Source: EA-27 sp964396265
Lineage (GTDB): Archaea; Thermoplasmatota; Thermoplasmata; RBG-16-68-12; EA-27
Reading direction: 5' to 3'
DNA: 64,000 bases
NCBI GenBank assembly: GCA_964396265.1
Contig: CAYNEM010000013.1
Location: 10,992 to 74,991, forward strand
The notes beneath the pieces were generated by a model that was given only the letters and a program-made list of their open reading frames with translations, searched no databases and was not told where the DNA came from. The position numbers were made by a program, and so were the translations under genes. The stretch's first letter is position 1; every line of letters begins with the position of its first letter. Below are positions 23,917 to 32,082 of the stretch, piece after piece.

Positions 23917-24293
23917 TCGATAGCCTGAAGGGGCGCAAGAAGAGCATGTCGTTCGAGCGCCTCGCGCAGGCGGGATCCAAGCCGGTGAATTTCCGGGCCC
24001 TCGAAGGCACCAATAAGGCCAGGTGCACCCAAGCGTAGTGAGCCTGCAGGGACCGGTGTTTGAGCAACCGTCCCCGGATTCCGACCCGGCCTCGGAAAGG
24101 TTTCCGATCGTCCCTTGTCGGGCAAGTCCGATTGAATCAATCTCGATGACGACGGCGCCAAGCTTACCGACGCGGATCGGTCCGGGCTTGACCATCCCGG
24201 AGGATTTCACCGCTTTCTTGGAGGGCCTCTCCCGCCATTGGCGGCGTTGTCGCGGATCCCGTTCTCGAGTTCCGCCTGGGGCTCCGAAGTACC
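23917..24293. other. 377-bp interval without a convincing gene
   Basis: Open frames are present on both strands (24023-24304 plus; 23885-24067 minus), but none shows a domain, a promoter-start match or normal codon usage. The minus frame around 24090-24190 reads KPGPIRVGKLGAVVIEID, which might be a decayed fragment. The stretch lies between the convergent ends of the DUF835 gene and the KaiC/GTPase operon. Confidence 0.5.
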
Positions 24294-24995
24294 TCACGAG
24301 ATGAGGTCCGTCACGCGGAATCCGTGGTCGAACACGAGGGCGTGGTACCCGGTGTCGTGACGCGCGCCCCTCATCTTCACCACGCGGATCCTGCGCTGCA
24401 CCTCGAAGTCCCCGCGCTGTTCGAGGCTGAGGTGGAGGATGCCGTCCGCGAGGTAGTCCTCCCGGTGCTTCCCGAACGCCTGCGGGGCGTGGCCCTTCGC
24501 GTTCGAAGGGAGTTCGCCGATGACGAACGAGGTGCAGGCGAGCCCTCGCAGCCACTTGAACAACTCCAGCACGTCCTTCCGGTAGTTCTGGAACCTTGCG
24601 AGGACCTCGAGCGCGTCGAGCGAGTCCAGCACGAGCGTCTCGTAAGGGAAGCCCACGCGCACGCTCTGCGTGTACATCTTGAACAGGTCCACCCACGAAC
24701 CCTCGTCCGCCAATTTCTTGCGGAGGGCGGCGAGGTCCAGGATGCTCAGCGCATTCCCCAGCATCGCGGGGTCGAACCCCAGGCTCTCCGCATGGTCCGC
24801 AAGGCTCGCGCGGCTCTGCTCCAGGCTCACGTATAGGCCCTTCGTCCCGCGGATGGCGTTCTCGTACAGGACGGAATACGCGAGGGACGTCTTCATCGTC
24901 CCCGGCGCGCCCGCGAGCAGGACGACGTGGCCCGCGGGGATGCCTCCGCCCAGGATGCGATCGAGTTCCTCCGTGTGCGTCTTCAGTTTCTTCAT
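24294..24995 (-). CDS. RecA/KaiC-like ATPase, paralogue 4 of the cluster
   Basis: The 233-residue single-domain protein of the KaiC/RadA-like superfamily has the entry motif ELDRILGGGIPAGHVVLL, an altered P-loop GAPGTMKT (residues 29-36) in which Met replaces the last Gly, the strand GLYVSLEQSRASL, Walker B ETLVLDSLDALEVL, and the C-terminal signature QRRIRVVKMRGARHDTGYHA. Its ATG overlaps the stop of the DUF835 membrane gene (ATGA) and a GGAAGGGAG ribosome binding site precedes it. It is the last gene of the long minus-strand cluster. Members of this family usually act as ATP-dependent signalling or regulatory switches rather than recombinases. Confidence 0.88.
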   Translation of the reverse strand: MKKLKTHTEELDRILGGGIPAGHVVLLAGAPGTMKTSLAYSVLYENAIRGTKGLYVSLEQSRASLADHAESLGFDPAMLGNALSILDLAALRKKLADEGSWVDLFKMYTQSVRVGFPYETLVLDSLDALEVLARFQNYRKDVLELFKWLRGLACTSFVIGELPSNAKGHAPQAFGKHREDYLADGILHLSLEQRGDFEVQRRIRVVKMRGARHDTGYHALVFDHGFRVTDLIS

Positions 24996-26719
24996 CTCCC
25001 TTCCTCCGCCAATCCGGCCAGCTGGGCCCGCAATCTCTTCGCCCGATCGACGAAGTCTTGACCGGCGGCGACGACGTCCAACGCGCCGCCAAAGTCCGCC
25101 ATCACTTCGTCCGCGAGACGAGCCACCTTCGCCAGGTCCTCCGCGCCGATTGCGGAGGTCTCCTTCCGAAGCTTTCGAAGGACCCGCCGGAACGCGGGAT
25201 CCCCCGCCGGCCCCAGGCTTGCGACGAAAGCCTCGCGGATCGTCTCCCCCAGGGGAGGACGTTGTTCCGCCTCCGGTACCCAGGCCTCGAGTCCCAAGAT
25301 CGACGAAGCCTTCACGACGCCGAGGCCCCCGAGCGTCGCCGCATCCGAGGAAAGGGTGCGGGCCATCACCTGGGTGGGCGGGGTTCGCCAGAGTCGTTCG
25401 AGATCCGCCCCCAGGTCCTCGTTCACCCGCGTCCAACCGGGTTCTGCAGCGCCGTCGGACGGCGCCTGAAGCTCCTGGAGCATGTCGCGAAGGTACTCCA
25501 GCACGTGGGGCACATCCGAGACAGCGAGATCCTGCGGGCGTTTTCCCCAGGTAAGCGCAGCCCGCCACAGGAGGTCCGACGATCCCAATCGGGAACGCAG
25601 GGCCCCGGCCAACGCCACGTGGAGCTCGGGCGGGGAGAGCCACGCCCCGCGCAAGGCCCGGAACGACTCCCGTTCCTCCGAGGACAGCTTGGCGAGCGAG
25701 ACGACCAGGCTCGCGCCCTCGCGCATGCCGAGGATGACGGAATGGATCGCGGCGACCGTGGCCGGGCCGCTGTGGGTGAACGCGTACGAGGCATCGTCGA
25801 TCAGGATGGCGCCCTCGGGATGACGGGAGAGGAACTCCGACGCCGTCGCCGCCAACACGCACGCGCACTGCTCCCCTGGCGGGAGAATCACGGACTCCAC
25901 GCCCATGAGCTCCGGGCGCGGACTGCCCGGACCTGCAATCGCCAATGCGGGTCGGGTTCCTGCGGCTGCGAGGAACGTCGCCTCCGCGTACGTCGGTCTC
26001 ATCTCGTCGAGGATGTAGACGCCGGGCGACACCTCCCATGGGATCGGCGAGGACGCTGACGGACGGCCACGAAACGCGAGGGGATTGGCCCCCCGGAGCG
26101 CCTGCGCGTAGAGCACCGCCGCCACCGGCACCGCGAGGTTCGTCCCCACGAACTCTGCGTGACCGAGGATCGTGAGCTCGAAACCGTACACGGGCCCGCC
26201 CACCACGAGCGCCACGGTCCCCATGACGACGAGCCACGCCTCCCTGCGCCGGTGCGGCGATTGGCTCCGCGCCGCCAAGGACTCTCCGAGGGCGATGGCG
26301 AGGCACGCGACGGGATAGGCGTTCAGACTGTAGAGACCCGCCTCCGTGCCGAGCTGGAACGCGTGGGAACTCCGCCAGCCGGCCGCGATGCCTGCGACGG
26401 CCAATCCACCGCCAAAGAGGGCGATCCCCGCACTCGCCACCACACGAAGACGAGACCTCCCGCCAGGAAAGTACGTCATCGCGAATGCGGCGATGGCGGC
26501 GTGGGCGAGGAGGAAGGAGGAGAGCCACAGGGCTTCCCATGGTGCGTCCGGAGAGAGAGCCAGGCGCCCGAAGACGGCGGCGTTGGCGGTGCTGAACAAC
26601 GCGAGGGACGCGAGCAGAAGAGCGAGCGGCGCTCGCCGACGGACGGAGATTGCGAGGAGCGCGGAGATCCACAGGGTGGCGGCGATCGCAGCAAGCACGA
26701 TGAAGGGGGCGATCGTCAC
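24992..26719 (-). CDS. seven-helix membrane protein with DUF835 domain
   Basis: The 575-residue protein starts with seven hydrophobic helices in about 215 residues (for example IVLAAIAATLWISALLAISV and WLVVMGTVALVVGGPVYGF), like the 7TM sensor modules of archaeal kinases. A DUF835 domain follows (VSPGVYILDEMRPTYAEATF; GAILIDDASYAFTH; ILGMREGASLVVSLAKLSS). The C-terminal 200 residues are helical, charged and probably cytosolic. No kinase or cyclase domain is attached. It is coupled by four-base overlaps to the genes on both sides, so it is made together with the 2TM protein and the KaiC-like ATPase. I infer that it is a membrane receptor or scaffold. Confidence 0.85.
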   Translation of the reverse strand: MTIAPFIVLAAIAATLWISALLAISVRRRAPLALLLASLALFSTANAAVFGRLALSPDAPWEALWLSSFLLAHAAIAAFAMTYFPGGRSRLRVVASAGIALFGGGLAVAGIAAGWRSSHAFQLGTEAGLYSLNAYPVACLAIALGESLAARSQSPHRRREAWLVVMGTVALVVGGPVYGFELTILGHAEFVGTNLAVPVAAVLYAQALRGANPLAFRGRPSASSPIPWEVSPGVYILDEMRPTYAEATFLAAAGTRPALAIAGPGSPRPELMGVESVILPPGEQCACVLAATASEFLSRHPEGAILIDDASYAFTHSGPATVAAIHSVILGMREGASLVVSLAKLSSEERESFRALRGAWLSPPELHVALAGALRSRLGSSDLLWRAALTWGKRPQDLAVSDVPHVLEYLRDMLQELQAPSDGAAEPGWTRVNEDLGADLERLWRTPPTQVMARTLSSDAATLGGLGVVKASSILGLEAWVPEAEQRPPLGETIREAFVASLGPAGDPAFRRVLRKLRKETSAIGAEDLAKVARLADEVMADFGGALDVVAAGQDFVDRAKRLRAQLAGLAEEGR

Positions 26720-27243
26720 CGGTGCGCCTCCAGGTGGAAGGTGACGAGGAGGAGAATCTGCTGCGGATCGCGGGCCTTCCCGCGCGACCAGACGGTGCGG
26801 AAGTCCTCGAGGCCCTTGAAGCCGGCCGCGACGACATCGGTCTCCTCGAGGTCCTCGGCGAGGCAGCGTCGGACGTCCTCGATCTTCATGCGGGCGACCT
26901 GGCGGTCCTCCTCAAGGACGACCTTCGCCACGGAACCCGGCGGTGGAATCGACGCGCCCAGGGAAACGATCGCGACGGTTTGGGTTCCATCCAGACCGCG
27001 ACCCACCGCCTCTCTCGGGAGCGAGAAGACCCAACGCGGGCGGAGGCCGAACGGCCTCCCCGTGGCGAGCCGCTGGAGGGCGAGAAGGACGAGGAATGTC
27101 GCGAGCCCCCCCACGAAGAGGAGCGGGAGAAGCCCGAACTGATAGAAGGTGCCGTGAAACCAGAAGCCCGCGACGAGGGTGACCGAGATGAGGAACAACA
27201 ACGCGTAGCGCGTCGTCCTCTCGCGACCTCGGAGCGACATCAT
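26716..27243 (-). CDS. two-helix membrane protein of the KaiC cluster
   Basis: The 175-residue product has two N-terminal transmembrane helices (YALLFLISVTLVAGFWFHG and LLFVGGLATFLVLLALQRLA) and a cytosolic C-terminal domain of about 110 residues with the segments VSLGASIPPPGSVAKVVLEE and IEDVRRCLAEDLEETDVVAA. The start has two ATG codons in tandem after a GGGGGAA ribosome binding site. It overlaps the 7TM-DUF835 gene by four bases and begins nine bases after the stop of the ATPase gene. I do not recognise the soluble domain. Its place suggests a membrane anchor for the signalling cluster. Confidence 0.78.
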   Translation of the reverse strand: MMSLRGRERTTRYALLFLISVTLVAGFWFHGTFYQFGLLPLLFVGGLATFLVLLALQRLATGRPFGLRPRWVFSLPREAVGRGLDGTQTVAIVSLGASIPPPGSVAKVVLEEDRQVARMKIEDVRRCLAEDLEETDVVAAGFKGLEDFRTVWSRGKARDPQQILLLVTFHLEAHR

Positions 27244-27251
27244 CGTTCCCC

Positions 27252-27974
27252 CTACGAGATCGCCTTCGCGACCTCGAAATAGCCGTTCTCGAAGACGAGC
27301 GTGAAGAAGTCGCTGCTGTGGTTCGCGGACCGCATCTTCGAACACTGGATCCGCCGCTGGAAGGACACGTCCGTCACGGCCTCCAGTCGAAGGCGGAAGA
27401 TCGCGTCGGAGAGGAACTCCTCCTCGAGCCCTTCCTCTCCCTCTGCCTCCTCCGCAAGGACCAACGTCGTGCAACCGAGGGAGCGGAGCCACTCGAACAG
27501 GTCGAACGTCTCGCGTCGCGGGTCTTCGAACTCGAGGAGCACGGTCAAGGCGGTCCATGAATCGATGACGAGGAGTTCGAACCCGAACTCCCGGCGAAGC
27601 TGCGAGATCTTCGCCTTCAGGAGCGCAGTCATCGGCCGCTCCGCGGGTCCCAAAGTCCAATCCTTCAGCCTCTTGGCGAGCTTCTCGCGCACGTCACGGC
27701 TGCGACCGAGGTCCAGGACCGGGAGGGCGTCCGACACGCTGGCGGGCTTGAGCCCCAGGGTCGCCATCTGGGAGAGAAAAGCGGCGGCATCCTGCTCGAC
27801 GGTCACGTAGAGCCCCCGGGTGCCCTTCTCGGCATTGCGATACAGGATCGAGTAGGCGACGGAGGACTTCATCGTGCCCGAGGCCCCTCGGATCAGGACG
27901 ACCTGACCCTTCGGGATGCCCTGGCCGAGTCCGCCGTCGAACCGTCGGATGTACGTGGGGACGAACGCGCGCAG
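27252..27974 (-). CDS. RecA/KaiC-like ATPase, paralogue 3, probable CTG start
   Basis: The 240-residue protein has the entry motif RRFDGGLGQGIPKGQVVLI, altered P-loop GASGTMKS (30-37 from the CTG), GLYVTVEQDAAAFLSQM, Walker B ELLVIDSWTALTVL, and FQRRIQCSKMRSANHS at the end. No ATG, GTG or TTG lies upstream of the P-loop; the ATG at 27872 is inside the P-loop itself and would destroy the domain. A CTG at 27974, preceded by a GAGGTGGGA ribosome binding site, gives an N-terminus one residue shorter than that of the paralogue at 29821. The frame is continuous with the upstream gene through a TGA (27984-27986), so readthrough is an alternative. Confidence 0.85.
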   Translation of the reverse strand: MRAFVPTYIRRFDGGLGQGIPKGQVVLIRGASGTMKSSVAYSILYRNAEKGTRGLYVTVEQDAAAFLSQMATLGLKPASVSDALPVLDLGRSRDVREKLAKRLKDWTLGPAERPMTALLKAKISQLRREFGFELLVIDSWTALTVLLEFEDPRRETFDLFEWLRSLGCTTLVLAEEAEGEEGLEEEFLSDAIFRLRLEAVTDVSFQRRIQCSKMRSANHSSDFFTLVFENGYFEVAKAIS

Positions 27975-27983
27975 AGTCCCACC

Positions 27984-29096
27984 TCACGCGCCGATGGCGG
28001 GGGCAACCTCGAATTCCTTCCCCGGAGCCACGTGCAACGTCATGTAGCCCGTGTCGTGGGCCGTCCCGCGCATCTTCACGATCCGAATCCTGCGCTGGAT
28101 CTGTACGTCGGTGACAGAATGGAGGCGAAGCTGGATCATCCCGTCCGCGAGGAAGTCCTCGTCGTGGCGGCCCTGGAACACGTTCCCGCGGATGACGAAG
28201 TCCGGCCGCTCCGCGATGACGAACGACGTGAGCCCCAGGTCGCGAAGCCACTCGAACAGGCGGAAGAGCTCCACGCGCCGGTTCTCGAACTTCGCGAGGA
28301 CCTCCAGCGCTTCCAGGGAGTCGATGACGAGCAGCTGAAGGTGGGCCCCCGCCAGCGCTTTCAACCGCCCCTTCAAATCGTTGAGCCAGTCCCGCTTTCT
28401 CCTCTTGACCGAGCGCCACAGGAGCGTCGCGTCAAGTATCTCCAGGCGACCTTCCACCCGAGAGAAGTCGAGGCCCAAGGTCTCAATCTGGCGAAACAGG
28501 CTGCCGGCGCGTTCCCCGAACGTGATATACAACCCGCCACGAAGGTCCGAGATGGCGTTGTTCGCCAGGATGAACAGTGCGAGGGACGTCTTCATCGTCC
28601 CCGGCGCGCCCGCGATCAGGACCACGGAACCCTGCGGGACGCCGCCGTGAAGCGCCCCGTCAAGCCCCGGGATGTGCGTCGCGATGCGGGAAAGAGGCGC
28701 TCCGGAGTTTCCGCGAGCTCGCAAGACTCCGGGGGCACCAGGCGCCCTCGCCCCTCCCTTCGATTGCGCTCCCGCAGCTCCGGATTCCGGCCCTCGTCCG
28801 GCCAACGCCTGCTCGCGTCGGTCCAACGCGATCTCCCTCACCATCAAGCGCCTCTCCCGTTCGTAGGCGCGGCGCTTTGAAGCTTCTTCCACCTCCTGGA
28901 GGCGGCGCAGCTGCAGGTCGAGAACGAGCCGGGTCGTCTTTCCTTTCCTGAAGCCCTCTGGTGCACGCCGGGACCTGTCCTTCGGGCCGACCAGCTCGAT
29001 CCCCGGACTCCGCAGGATGCAGCCGCACGCACGACATCGAAGCCTCTTGTGGGCGTTCGAGGTCGAACAGTTGGGACATCGCAGGGCCGTCGTCAT
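27984..29096 (-). CDS. zinc ribbon-coiled coil-RecA/KaiC-like ATPase, paralogue 2
   Basis: The 370-residue protein adds an N-terminal zinc ribbon (CPNC at 7-10, CRAC at 21-24) and a charged coiled coil (LQLRRLQEVEEASKRRAYER) to a KaiC-like domain with LDGALHGGVPQGSVVLI, altered P-loop GAPGTMKT near residue 164, GLYITFGERAGSLFRQIETL, Walker B QLLVIDSLEALEVLAKF, and QRRIRIVKMRGTAHDTGYMT. The coiled coil could mediate assembly with the other paralogues. The ATG lies two bases after the stop of paralogue 1. It ends in TGA, after which the same frame continues into the next ATPase. Confidence 0.88.
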   Translation of the reverse strand: MTTALRCPNCSTSNAHKRLRCRACGCILRSPGIELVGPKDRSRRAPEGFRKGKTTRLVLDLQLRRLQEVEEASKRRAYERERRLMVREIALDRREQALAGRGPESGAAGAQSKGGARAPGAPGVLRARGNSGAPLSRIATHIPGLDGALHGGVPQGSVVLIAGAPGTMKTSLALFILANNAISDLRGGLYITFGERAGSLFRQIETLGLDFSRVEGRLEILDATLLWRSVKRRKRDWLNDLKGRLKALAGAHLQLLVIDSLEALEVLAKFENRRVELFRLFEWLRDLGLTSFVIAERPDFVIRGNVFQGRHDEDFLADGMIQLRLHSVTDVQIQRRIRIVKMRGTAHDTGYMTLHVAPGKEFEVAPAIGA

Positions 29097-29098
29097 GT

Positions 29099-29821
29099 CT
29101 ACACGCTCAAGGCCGGGGCGACGCTGAACTTCCCATGTTCCAACACGAGGGCCACGTAGTGCGTCTCGTGCGCACTCTCGCGCATCTTCACGACGCGGAG
29201 GCGCCGCTGGATCGTGACATCGCTCACCTGATGCATCTTCAGATGGATGATCCCGTCGGCGAGGTAGGCCGCGTCGTTCCTGTGATCCGCCTCGCCCGGC
29301 ATGAGGAGGCTCTCGGGGGGTGCCTCCGTGAGCACGAAGCTCGTCGCCCCCAGGCCCCGCAGCCATTCGAAGAGCTCGAACAGCTCTGCGCGCGGTTCCT
29401 TGAAGCCGCCGAGAACCTCCAGGGCCTCGAGGGAATCGAGCGCCAACAGCGAGAACGGCTGGATCTCCCTTCGAGTCTCGACCGCGCGCGGGAGGAACTC
29501 CCGCCACACCGGGGGGCGACCCCTTCCCAATTCCTTCCTGAGGGTCGCCAGGTCGGCGACGCTGACGCGGGCCCCTTCGGCGCCCCCGCCGAACCCCATC
29601 CCTTCCATCTGACCTTCCAAGCTCGCCCTCGTCTGTTCGAGGCTCACGTATACGCTGGCCTTCCCTTCATGGACGGCGTTTTGGTGGAGGATGGAGTACG
29701 TAAGGGACGACTTCATCGTGCCCGGAAGCCCGGAGACGAGGACCACATGCCCTGCGGGGATCCCTCCTCGCATGATCTCGTCGAGCCCTTCCACATAGGT
29801 CCGGAACCGTTGGCGCGTCAT
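29099..29821 (-). CDS. RecA/KaiC-like ATPase, paralogue 1
   Basis: This 240-residue single-domain ATPase begins MTRQRFRTYVEGLDEIMRGG, followed by the altered P-loop GLPGTMKS (31-38), SVYVSLEQTRASLEGQM, Walker B SLLALDSLEALEVLGGF, and QRRLRVVKMRESAHETHYVA. It is the most regular of the four paralogues and serves as reference for start choice. The ATG is four bases after the TGA of the roadblock gene. The shared QRR-x-R-V-K-M-R ending marks the family. I infer a nucleotide-driven regulatory role inside the cluster. Confidence 0.9.
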   Translation of the reverse strand: MTRQRFRTYVEGLDEIMRGGIPAGHVVLVSGLPGTMKSSLTYSILHQNAVHEGKASVYVSLEQTRASLEGQMEGMGFGGGAEGARVSVADLATLRKELGRGRPPVWREFLPRAVETRREIQPFSLLALDSLEALEVLGGFKEPRAELFELFEWLRGLGATSFVLTEAPPESLLMPGEADHRNDAAYLADGIIHLKMHQVSDVTIQRRLRVVKMRESAHETHYVALVLEHGKFSVAPALSV

Positions 29822-29825
29822 GGGC

Positions 29826-30230
29826 TCAGATCCCAGACACGATGACTTCGACTTCCCGGGCCGCACGTTCGATGCTGATGAGCACGAGGCCCATGTTGGC
29901 ATCGGGGCGCACAATCGTGACGAGGAGCGCCCGCTCCCCCGCTCCCGTGCTGATGACCTTGCCTTCCTCCGCCTCGACGATCGACTGCAGGAACTTCCCC
30001 TGGTTCAGTTCCCTTGCCGCGAGTTCGCTTGTCCCCACGAGTGCGGCGCACATCGCCGCCACCTTCTTGGGATCCGAGCCTTTCGGAAGGATGTGGGAGA
30101 TGATGAGGCCGTCCCGACGGGCCACGGCGACGGCGATAACGTCGGCGAGCCTGCGGAGACTTTCCATCGCGGTCGCCAGGTCGCCCTCGATGCCTGACAC
30201 CGACCCGCCGGTGCTATATCCGGAGATCAT
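29826..30230 (-). CDS. roadblock/LC7-domain protein
   Basis: The 134-residue protein has the roadblock fold: the helix LATAMESLRRLADVIAVAVA, the hairpin RRDGLIISHILPKG, a helix with KKVAAMCAALVGTSELAARE, the strands KVISTGAGERALLVTIVRP and MGLVLISIERAAREVEVIVS. Roadblock proteins (MglB, CvnB, Rag/Lamtor relatives) bind Ras-like GTPases and act as GTPase-activating or scaffold partners. Its ATG overlaps the stop of the KaiC-GTPase fusion (ATGA), which makes that GTPase the obvious partner. It precedes ATPase paralogue 1 by four bases. Confidence 0.88.
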   Translation of the reverse strand: MISGYSTGGSVSGIEGDLATAMESLRRLADVIAVAVARRDGLIISHILPKGSDPKKVAAMCAALVGTSELAARELNQGKFLQSIVEAEEGKVISTGAGERALLVTIVRPDANMGLVLISIERAAREVEVIVSGI

Positions 30231-31312
30231 CGAGCACCCACCAGCTGCTCGGCGAGGAGGGTCAGACCCTCCAGCAGGCCCTTGCCCTCGGTTGCCACGG
30301 TGGCGACCACGGGGACCGTGGAAGCTAGGGAAAGGGACTGACGGATCTTCTCAGGTTCCATCGCGCCGCCCAAGTCCATCTTGTTCGCGAGGACGACCAA
30401 AGGCACGTCGGATCCCACGATTCCCAGGATCTGCTTCGCGCGCGGGAGGTCCTCCTCGCGCGTGCTGTCCACAACCAGGAGAACCCCGTTCACCTGACGA
30501 GCAAAGATCTGGAAGATGAACTCGAACCGTTCCTGGCCCGGCGTCCCGAAGAGCTCCGCCTCGAGCCCGGACACCTGGACGTTTCCATAGTCGAATGCCA
30601 CCGTGGTCCCGAGCCGATCGACGCTCATCGCGTTCTGACACAGCTTCTGCACGACGGTGGACTTGCCCGCGTCCGGAGGGCCCGTGACCAGGATGCGCGG
30701 AAAGTACACGCTCAGACCGACGAGCTCCCGGAACGTGAGCGGAATCCAGTTCGTCGCGCGCGTCCCCGGCCGTTGGTCCCGGATCCGCATGTAGTGTTCG
30801 AGGATCCCCGTCCTCATCTTGGATTGGAACTCCACCGTGTAGTCGTTGGTGTCGTTCATCCTCTGGACTTCCTTCTGGCCATACAGCCAGTTCAGGAACA
30901 TGTAGCAGACGACGGACCCCGTCGACTTCGTGACCTCGGACAGTCGCCGCCATCGTTCGAAGAGACCTTCCGTCGAGACGCGATCGGCCAAGAACTCCAT
31001 CGAATCGATCACGATCCTCTGAGGTTTCTCGTCCCGGACGGCCTGTTCGATCGTGTCCATGATCCCGTCGAACGTGTCGATGCTGTGCACGATGTATCGC
31101 TCCGTGGACGGAATGAGGAGCTGGGAGCTCGTCCCGTCCACGAACACGAGGCGATCCTCCGGGAAGGGACCGAACTTGCGGAGGTCCCTTCGGGCGAGGG
31201 CCGGCGCCCGGTAGAAATCGACGTAGAGGCAACGCTCCCCTTCCTTGAGTCCCGTGGTCACGAACTGTTCGGCAAAGAGGCGGCGCTCGGTGGGATGGTC
31301 GCTGAAGAACAA
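30227..31312 (-). CDS. fusion of KaiC-like domain and COG2229-type small GTPase
   Basis: The N-terminal half (to about 190) is a RecA/KaiC-like domain without a P-loop: the loop reads FFSDHPTERRLFAEQF, while RIVIDSMEFLADRVS keeps Walker B. The C-terminal half is a small GTPase with G1 GPPDAGKST (211-219), G3 LFGTPGQERFEFIFQ, and G4 LANKMDLGG. The F-G-TPGQERF form is typical of COG2229 GTPases, such as CvnD of actinobacterial conservons. The start shown is a TTG, the first usual start codon, but the KaiC motif GLQILDSWLGGGFEKPSTI lies upstream in frame (31313-31387), so the real protein probably begins just after the TGA of the preceding gene. Confidence 0.85.
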   Translation of the reverse strand: MFFSDHPTERRLFAEQFVTTGLKEGERCLYVDFYRAPALARRDLRKFGPFPEDRLVFVDGTSSQLLIPSTERYIVHSIDTFDGIMDTIEQAVRDEKPQRIVIDSMEFLADRVSTEGLFERWRRLSEVTKSTGSVVCYMFLNWLYGQKEVQRMNDTNDYTVEFQSKMRTGILEHYMRIRDQRPGTRATNWIPLTFRELVGLSVYFPRILVTGPPDAGKSTVVQKLCQNAMSVDRLGTTVAFDYGNVQVSGLEAELFGTPGQERFEFIFQIFARQVNGVLLVVDSTREEDLPRAKQILGIVGSDVPLVVLANKMDLGGAMEPEKIRQSLSLASTVPVVATVATEGKGLLEGLTLLAEQLVGAR

Positions 31313-31387
31313 GATCGTCGAGGGCTTCTCGAAGCCTCCCCCCAGCCACGAGTCGAGGATTTGAAGTCCCGTGTGCGCCCGGTCCGT

Positions 31388-32056
31388 TCACGCCACCCCC
31401 AGGACCTGGAACGTCTGCCACTTCGGCGTTGCCGCCATGCCGCGCAGATGATGGGTCCGGACCTCGCGGTCCATGGACTCCGTGAACCGCATCTCCAGGA
31501 CGCCGTCCACGAGGGAGCGCAGGAGGTTCAGAGTCTGCGGGTCGTGGACGCCCTCCTGGACGGCGTAGGCGATGGACCCCAGTTCAGTCTTGACGCGATT
31601 CGTCACCATCTGCAGGAATTTCGCGATGGCCTGCGGGGAGTTGTGCAGGAAGAGAGTGGTGATGCTGTAGAAGAGAATGCGGACCGGCAGACCCATGGAA
31701 ACCGAGGCGCGCGAAATCGCCATGCCCAGCGCTTCGAGGTTGGAGTAGCTGCTAACCGTCCAGAGCTTCGGGTTGTTCGCGTCATCGGACGTTGATTGAG
31801 CGCTCGAGGAGTAGCAGTCGATAAAGGCGAAGTTCGTCCCCTCGGATCTGCCGAGGTCAAGACCCATCGCTTCCGCTCGTCTTCGAATCTCGCGGGGGTG
31901 GACGTCCAGGGTCACAAAGACGACGCGCTCGTTCCCGCGAAGATAGGCCCGCGCGGAGGCCAGCAACCACTCGAACTTGCCGATCCCCGGAGGACCGACC
32001 AGCAAGATGGAATAGTGTCTCGGTAGAGATTCGGCAACGGCTTCCGTGTCCATCAT
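31388..32056 (-). CDS. KaiC-like protein with degenerate P-loop
   Basis: The 222-residue RecA-fold protein has LLVGPPGIGKFEWLLASA as its P-loop region; the Thr/Ser after the Lys is Phe, so ATP hydrolysis is doubtful. Downstream strands are VVFVTLDVHPREIRRRAEAM, FAFIDCYSSS and VRILFYSITTLFLHNSP, and the end reads VRTHHLRGMAATPKWQTFQV, the counterpart of the QRR-x-R ending in the paralogues. It starts with two ATG codons after GGGGGG. It may bind nucleotide or a partner without turning over. It ends in TGA, and the frame continues without another stop into the KaiC-GTPase fusion. Confidence 0.82.
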   Translation of the reverse strand: MMDTEAVAESLPRHYSILLVGPPGIGKFEWLLASARAYLRGNERVVFVTLDVHPREIRRRAEAMGLDLGRSEGTNFAFIDCYSSSAQSTSDDANNPKLWTVSSYSNLEALGMAISRASVSMGLPVRILFYSITTLFLHNSPQAIAKFLQMVTNRVKTELGSIAYAVQEGVHDPQTLNLLRSLVDGVLEMRFTESMDREVRTHHLRGMAATPKWQTFQVLGVA

Positions 32057-32082
32057 CGACCCCCCCGAAACGTCTCATCGCG

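Noticed and set aside
23885..24304. Small genes in the gap after the DUF835 gene
   Set aside because: Neither frame has a domain, ribosome binding site or promoter spacing; composition is not protein-like.
24294..29821. Circadian KaiC clock genes
   Set aside because: The ATPases are single-domain with altered P-loops and there are no KaiA or KaiB genes; they belong to the broad KaiC-like family only.
27984..31390. Selenocysteine at the two in-frame TGA codons
   Set aside because: The TGAs lie at domain boundaries where full-length neighbours end, no Cys occurs at matching positions in the paralogues, and TGA is used as a normal stop throughout the window.
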